Positions 58,617 to 64,000 of a stretch of 64,000 bases of DNA are shown piece by piece. The position numbers were made by a program, and so were the translations under genes. Each line of letters begins with the position of its first letter. Positions within the stretch are counted from its first letter, which is position 1. Under the pieces are notes generated by a model. The model had not been told where the DNA came from. It worked only from the letters and a program-made list of their open reading frames with translations, and did no database searches. Source of the DNA: Ctenosaura bakeri (lineage: Eukaryota > Chordata > Lepidosauria > Squamata > Iguanidae); contig CAOLHI010002505.1 of NCBI GenBank assembly GCA_948474755.1, positions 186,001 through 250,000 of the forward strand, given 5' to 3'.

Positions 58617-60269
58617 GTTTCATGGTATAACCTGTATTAGGAAAAAGCAGAGACCCCATGTCCATTCTACTTACTAGTTCTTCTTATCTGTACCTTCTGA
58701 CATCTCAGACACACTGGACAGTGGCTATTGCCCCCAAACCCACAGAGTCATGGGGAACCCCAATGGCCACTATGTGGCTGAGCTTGTTAATAGAGAGAGC
58801 CAGTTCCTGCTGGTAGGAAAGCAAAGTTTCCAGGTCCACCAGTATAAAGGGACCCTTTGTTTGCATGACAAGGTAGCAGAAAGAACAAGAGGAGAAAGTA
58901 ATAACACAGCAGAGCACAGGACCAAGATGCAGATTAGCATTTTAATAGCTTCTGTCCCAAGGGTGTCCTTTCATACTAAACTGTATTTCCTCAGCAACTA
59001 ATCCTTACCCCAGGTTCCTAGAGATTCATCCACTCGAGGGTGACAAATCCACTCTGGATTTTTACTGTCACAGCTCACAACTGCTATGTTTTGAAAGGGA
59101 TATGCTGAAGCAGCTGTGGGAAGAGCAACAGTAGAATCCAGGGTAGATTTGTCACTCTCCAGGCAGCAAAACTACCCACTATCTAGGTGCAGCTGATCTA
59201 GAGCAGAAGCTGTTTCTTACCTCAGCACCTTATTTCTTCTTGGATTAAGTAGGGATGGGAAAATCTGTCTTTCACTTTTGTTACTTTTCGTACAATTTAC
59301 CAGGTTCTCATCCCTTTGAAGATCTGTGTCAAATTGCAAGATTTTCCTTCCTGAATTTGTTTTAGTTTTATTTTTAGTTTATTTAGTTTTAACCATGCAT
59401 GTATAATTTAGTTATAAGAGTTTACCTGCATATTATTCAGAAAAAGAAAAAGAAAAACAGGAATCAGATGCCAGCACTTTCTTTGCCATGGTTGGAAAAA
59501 GAGTGTTTTTACTAATAGGCTCTCAGAACACAAATTGGATAAATTCATAAAATAAAATCTCAGCTAAATTAGTTTGTTATACCTATCTTGAAGTATGAGT
59601 TGCTATCATTTCTCAGCATTTTATGCTTGCTCAAGTGTGCTTACATCACTTTGCTGAAAGCAGAGGCCTAACTCAGCATGAAGAAGCAGTGTTCATTTTC
59701 AGAGTCTTCATCAGGATAAGTTTCTGAATACAATTAGATGTTGCTAGCAACTGCCAGTACCAAATGGATGCCCCTGGAATAAATTTTGTAGTAAAATGGA
59801 AAAGATTGCTACTGAAAATATGGAAAAAGGGTTTCCTGGGTGCTGGCATCTGATTCCTGTTTTTCTCATCCATCACTGAAACTATTACATTACACTGGCT
59901 CTACATGATATTGAACATAGCTGTTCATCATCTTCTACATGTTTTGATGCAATTGCTAGTGGACTTTGGCTTCACTCTGTCTCCCCATAATCTTTGTGGT
60001 TAGCCTTCATTTTAGTATTAGAACAGTTAATTTTCCTTTCACAGATTTTTGAAGTTAGTCTATTGTATGAATGATTTTCCAGAATATTATTTTTCATTTC
60101 TTCTCAGACATTGCAGCATGTACCAAGAGATAGCTTTCTTTATACCGCAAACAATTTTTATAAAGGCTGTCAACTTCTTCTTAACAATTATGTCTTGTTC
60201 TATATTAGCCTTTTTCTTGTGCGATAAAAATAGAGTGGAAAAGAGGGGACAGGTATAACACTTCATGAT
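58617..60269. other. Region without recognised genes, with a distant perfect inverted repeat
   Basis: The 27-base sequence at 59451-59477 (AGAAAAACAGGAATCAG plus ATGCCAGCAC) is exactly the reverse complement of 59840-59866. The 362 bases between do not look like any element that I know. The rest of the interval shows no gene. Confidence 0.5.
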
Positions 60270-60272
60270 TTT

Positions 60273-60719
60273 GGCCATTTCCACACGAGGTGAGGGAATC
60301 GCTCCGTGGCGTTACTCACATGATCTTCTGGCTCCTTGGTCTGGTCCAGAGTGACTTGGAGCAGTGTGAGGTTTTAGATCTGCTTCCAAAATGGTGGCTT
60401 CCGGTTGGTCGTGGGTCCTGACCAACTGCGAAGCTCACCATGCCTAAAGCCCAGGAGGGCCCGCAGATTGCAGGCTCGCATTGGTGCGAGCCTGCGAATC
60501 TGCACAAGGGAGCAGACACGCAATGGTGCGCTCCAGAAAAAAGAGAAACCTATTTTTTCTGGTCTTTAAAAAGCACGCTGGAGGACTAGTTGGGGGCATT
60601 TCAGAGTGGACTGAGGTGCGGATCTCCGGTAAGTAGTCGAACCTAGTCTGCTCCAAGGTGCAGACAACCTCCGTAGAGGACGCACTGCACCATTTTAATT
60701 CCCTGGTGCAGAAAAAGCC
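60273..60719. mobile_element. PIF/Harbinger-like MITE (447 bp)
   Basis: Ends GGCCATTTCCACACGAGG and CCTGGTGCAGAAAAAGCC are imperfect inverted repeats, flanked by TTT (60270-60272, 60720-60722). The interior is GC-rich and non-coding. The ends are close to those of the MITE at 29591. Confidence 0.72.
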
Positions 60720-60720
60720 T

Positions 60721-60805
60721 TTAACGGGTAGAATGGATGTTCTAATATTTTTAATTGTTTAACAGGTAGAATGGATATTCTAATATTTTTAATTTTTAAT
60801 TGTTT
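60721..60805 (+). repeat. Tandem duplication, about 41-bp unit
   Basis: Two units of TTAACRGGTAGAATGGATRT followed by TCTAATATTTTTAATT lie right after the MITE, so the right-hand flank has been duplicated. Confidence 0.88.
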
Positions 60806-61194
60806 TGGAAACATTTTACTGCATTAATATAGTTTCAATGATTGCATGAAATACAGGGACTGGACCAAACTATAACAGCCTATAGAAATTAGATTCCAAA
60901 AATGACTACTGTAGAATAGCCACTTGATGAGCTCAGGGTAGTTACATTTAGCTATCTAAAATGATCCTAAGTGAGCTTCAAGAGAATTAATATTGTTGAG
61001 GATTTTGTTGTTCTTGTTGTTGTTTTGTGTGGTAGAGATAGAATTTAAAATATATCAAGGGAAAATTGTTTTCTATTTTGTAAAGTGGAAATTCATCCGG
61101 AATTTCTCACTGGGTAACAAAATACAATACTTTATTTAAACAGATCAGAATGTATCAGCCTCTTCTGTAGGACTGAGTTGTGACCAATGCATTG

Positions 61195-61460
61195 TAAAAT
61201 AGGAAGAGAATTCAAAAGGATGTAAATAAACTAGAAAATTGGGCAGAAATTAATAAATGACATTAATAGAGACAAATGCAGAATTCTACATTTTGGCCAT
61301 GAAAACCAAATGTCCAAGTATATATACAGATACATAGCTGTAGTACATGCAAAAAACATGTTGGGATTATTTTTGGTCGTAAGTTGAACATGAGCCACTA
61401 GTATGATGCTGCACCAAAGAAGGTAAATGCTATTTTAGCCAGCATTAACAGAAACATACT
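61195..61460 (+). pseudogene. CR1 LINE fragment (ORF2)
   Basis: The plus strand gives RDKCRILHFGHENQMSKY-like and LGIIFGRKLNMSHxYDAAPKKVNAILASINRN-like blocks, the region after the FADD box of CR1. It stops where the DIRS-type element begins, so that element may have inserted into it. Confidence 0.7.
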
Positions 61461-61799
61461 TCTTCTTCATGGTCTCTGTGTCTCACACAATGGGAATCTT
61501 CACACTTGCGCAGTAGCTTTTTGGAAAGTTCCAGAGCTGAGCAGCTTGACAGGAACCCCTCCCCCATCCGGTACTGAGCATGTTCAGTCCCACCAAGCTA
61601 GTGGTCTCTCCTCAGTTTCTTTTCATCTGCTAACCTGTTAGCAGCTCGGAAGGCTTCCTCGCTGAGCAGTTCCTTTTCTCCGTCTTTTCATTCGTTTTTT
61701 TTTCTCATCTTTTACAGCAAAAAAAACCCCTGTAAGAACTGTTCCCCCCTCTTATGTCGTTTTTGTTTATGTTGTGCGTGTCTTGCGACCGCAAGGTCT

Positions 61800-62490
61800 C
61801 CCTTTAGGACGCCCACCCCCAGTGTTTGTTCTGCCTCGGGGAGGGTCATAACGTTTGGGCCTGCTCTATTTGTAAGGACTTCACCTCCCAGACTCTTAAG
61901 AATAGAGCTTCTCGGTTGAAATCCTACTGTTGGGAGCAAGCCCTTCTCATTAAAGAGCAGACATCTTTGAATACTGCTCTTTCCACCTTGTCGGTATCAA
62001 CGCCCTCCATGATGTCCTCTACTTCAGCTCCGAAGTTATCAGTAACCTCCGGTCCCTTGGTACCGACAGCCTCAATACCGATACCAACTGCAACCTGTTT
62101 GACCTTGCCACCGATTTCTTCTTTACCAAAGATTCTGAAGCTCTCCAGGATGTGTACTGTACTATCTGCCACTGGAGATGCCACTTTAACCTCACAACAA
62201 ACTCACAAGGTCCCTACCTTGACTGAACGTAAACGCGCTTTGTCGCACCATTCTTCTCTTTCCTCCAACAAGGAAAAGAAAAAAAGAGGAAGAAGAAGCA
62301 CTGCTTTCCTTCTCCCACTACCCGTACATCAGCTAATCGTCCTTCCTCTCTCAGTCCCTTACCAACGCCTCCTCCAATGCAATGTCTACTGTCGAGGAGG
62401 AGGATTTTCCTGCCCTTTCGCCGGTGCGGGATGCCGCCCAGCTCCCGGTGCTGTCAGTCCCAGCTACTGTGACTCTCGCTTCTGACTTGG
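61800..62490 (+). pseudogene. gag: DIRS gag, N-terminal part
   Basis: The frame reads DAHPQCLFCLGEGHNVWACSICKDFTSQTLKNRASRLKSYCWEQALL. It has a CX2CX4HX4CX2C zinc motif (61830-61885), as in DIRS1-like gag proteins, followed by a Ser/Thr/Pro-rich stretch. A TAG stop lies a few codons upstream of the motif, and the frame shifts near 62300-62400, where ERKRALSHHSSLSSNKEKKKRG (a basic, nuclear-signal-like run) ends. It would bind element RNA. The start codon is not evident. Confidence 0.82.
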
Positions 62491-63400
62491 ACTGTCAATC
62501 CTCACCACTGGTCTCTTTGCCTGTGACCTCTGGCCGGTCCGGAGATGGCTGCCTACAAACTCCACTGGCCCCCACTCTCTCTCCTGGCCATCCTGAGTTC
62601 GACTGTCCGCTTCCCTCGGACGCTCCTCGGGCTGTTTCCCAAGACCGGCCTCAACTCAGCGTGACCACTCTCTGGGATGTAGCGAAAGGGGTAGATCCCC
62701 ACATCATCGAGACTACCGCCATCGTACGGCTTATGAGCCTTCCTTGGTGTGAGTGGATTAGCCTTTTTCTTCGCCTCTTATATCACCAGGTACGGCCATA
62801 AACACCTCTGGAGAGAACAACCTGGCTCCTACCATTCATATTTGTTGGCTTACCAGTACCATCCCAATGTTCATCGTTGGTCTCCTTACCACCCCCGACA
62901 TTCATGCTCTCCATCACGATCTCCTTCAGGGTCTCATTACCGATGCTTCCCTCAGTACCGCTACTCCAGATCCTGTTCTCGGTCTTGGTCGGCTTACTAC
63001 CCTAGTCTCGTCACCGGTCCCAAGACCCATCACTTCATCATCGGGCTGTTTTGCCTCCTCCTTGGGTGACAGTGATGGTGTCATGGCCTCTGCTGGATAC
63101 TCACCTTGCATCTACTCTGCCAACATCTCTTTTGGCCTCGTCAGCACAGTCTGTTGTTGCACTGATCCCAACTGTACTACCCATTTCATCGGCATCAACC
63201 TTGGCACCGATTCACGTCCCAACCTTGATACCAGTGTAAATTCCAGTCTCGCTACCAGCCCCAACTGTTCTACTGGCCTCTGCTCCAGCTCCATCTGCTG
63301 TTCTTCCTGCAACGGGACCCACCCCACATTGTCCTTCTCAATCGCCTTGCTCATCATCTCCTTCTTCTGCCTCTTATGATTCTGATGATGATTCTACAGA
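62382..63400 (+). pseudogene. gag: DIRS gag, middle part
   Basis: A second frame begins VEEEDFPALSPVRDAAQLPVLSVP and is followed, after more frame changes, by a long Pro/Ser/Thr/Tyr/His-rich region (SYHSYLLAYQYHPNVHRWSPYHPRH and similar). The region has low complexity, and parallel frames are open by composition, so I cannot define a single correct path. It links the zinc motif to the conserved C-terminal block. Confidence 0.55.
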
Positions 63401-63438
63401 TTCCACACCACAATCTCATACCTCCCTGCCTTTAGCAT

Positions 63439-64000
63439 TTGGGGACCCATCCCAATTCTGCTCCTGAAGACGTCAAGCAGTTCTCTGACATCTTGGTCCA
63501 GATGGCCACTGCCTTGGGCCTCGACATCTCTGGACCTGTTCCTACTGTACAGGACCCAGTTTTCCACTATGTTGATACTCGCCCCCTGTCGCCAACTTCA
63601 ATTCCGTTTCTGCCTGTCCTGCAGGAGATCCTGGAGCACCTGTGGGCCCAGCCAGCATCGCTTCAACCAATCCCTCACCTACTGGAGTATCTCTACCATA
63701 CTCAGAAGAAGGATGTCAATTTTCTATTCAATCATCCGACTCCAAATTCGATTGTTGTTGAGTCGTCCCAACAAAAGGGGGCAAAAGAGCCCACACGACC
63801 CCACCTGATCAAGAGGGCCACTGTCTGGATGTCTTTGGCTGTCGCTTTTACTCTGCTTCCTTGTTGATCGCCAGGATCTCTAACACTCAAGCTTGCCTGG
63901 CAGCCTATTAATGCAATATCTCGGATAGGTTTTTTCCCATCTTCTCCCACCTGCTGGATGATCACAGGGCCACTGCTGTTCAATATTTTAATGAGTCTGT
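63439..64000 (+). pseudogene. gag: DIRS gag, C-terminal conserved block (continues past the window)
   Basis: The frame reads EDVKQFSDILVQMATALGLDISGPVPTVQDPVF...LQEILEHLWAQPASLQPIPHLLEYLYHTQKKDVNFLFNHPTPNSIVVESSQQK, closely following the conserved block of DIRS1-like gag. It changes frame near 63810 and continues as LDVFGCRFYSASLLIARISNTQACLAAY, with a stop near 63910, then to the window edge. Confidence 0.8.

Larger units (their letters stand above)
61465..64000 (+). mobile_element. DIRS-type (tyrosine recombinase) retrotransposon, 5' part
   Basis: The gag-like protein encoded here has the zinc motif and the C-terminal blocks typical of vertebrate DIRS1-like elements. DIRS elements use a tyrosine recombinase instead of an integrase and make no target duplication. 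Only the 5' untranslated/ITR side (from about 61465) and gag lie in the window; RT, RNase H, methyltransferase and recombinase would follow beyond 64000. The left boundary is an estimate because no second ITR is available for comparison. Confidence 0.8.

Noticed and set aside
58700..59000. Possible host exon
   Set aside because: Frames are short, and no splice-site-bounded segment gives a recognisable protein.
1..64000. CRISPR arrays, operons or bacterial defence systems
   Set aside because: No regularly spaced identical repeats, no bacterial gene organisation, and all coding remnants are eukaryotic transposons.

Overview
The window looks like nuclear DNA of a squamate reptile, most likely a lizard. 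It carries CR1, L2 and L1 LINEs, two Ty1/copia elements, two Ty3/gypsy relics, a DIRS-type tyrosine-recombinase retrotransposon, tRNA-derived SINEs with an ACA-repeat tail, a 5S-rRNA-derived SINE of the kind described from lizards, and a family of TIR elements with 3-bp TTA/TTT duplications (PIF/Harbinger-like). I found no exon of a host protein-coding gene, no functional tRNA or rRNA gene, and no prokaryotic feature. It reads as an intergenic region or gene desert filled with nested transposable elements. The organism call is an inference from this repertoire.

Layout. 1-1045: Ty3/gypsy pol relic (-). 1544-3995: L1-derived element with an 18-bp target-site duplication (TSD) and no ORF2. 5150-5800: L2 3' end with a GAAA microsatellite, then a tRNA-SINE. 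8100-9035: CR1 (+). 9053-11470: SINEs and a long decayed L2 (-). About 11478-12430: LTR-like DNA. 12440-16970: old CR1 (-) split by an L1 that carries its TSD. 19571-19989: TIR element. 21551-28945: nearly full-length Ty1/copia element with 5' LTR, half-tRNA primer-binding site, gag, pol, polypurine tract and truncated 3' LTR, split by a young CR1 at 24283-26975. 28946-30205: L2 tail and CR1 (+) with a MITE. 31624-31835: 5S-SINE. 33205-33628: second young CR1. 33669-33789: compound triplet repeat. 34020-37645: 3.6-kb TIR element with about 185-bp tandem repeats. 39090-40450: second copia relic. 45151-47084: internally deleted gypsy. 47830-53130: at least three CR1 pieces (-) carrying a solo LTR and a MITE. 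57416-57662: tRNA-SINE. 58022-58613 and 60273-60719: further TIR elements. 61465-64000: 5' part of a DIRS element running off the window.

Nearly every coding frame is broken, so these are pseudogenes. The best preserved are the CR1 at 24283-26975 (one visible frameshift) and the copia pol. The nesting gives a relative chronology: old CR1 and L2 copies were hit by L1, a gypsy-type LTR and MITEs, and the copia element was later hit by a young CR1 whose 3' end differs by only five bases from the copy at 33205. Stretches without repeats (for example 18650-18870 and 32250-32500) may hold conserved regulatory DNA, but this cannot be shown from one sequence.

I did not find a clearly new biological system. 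The observations most worth a second look are the L1-derived element without ORF2, the TIR element with internal 185-bp repeats, the copia priming site, and a 27-bp perfect inverted repeat at 59451-59866.
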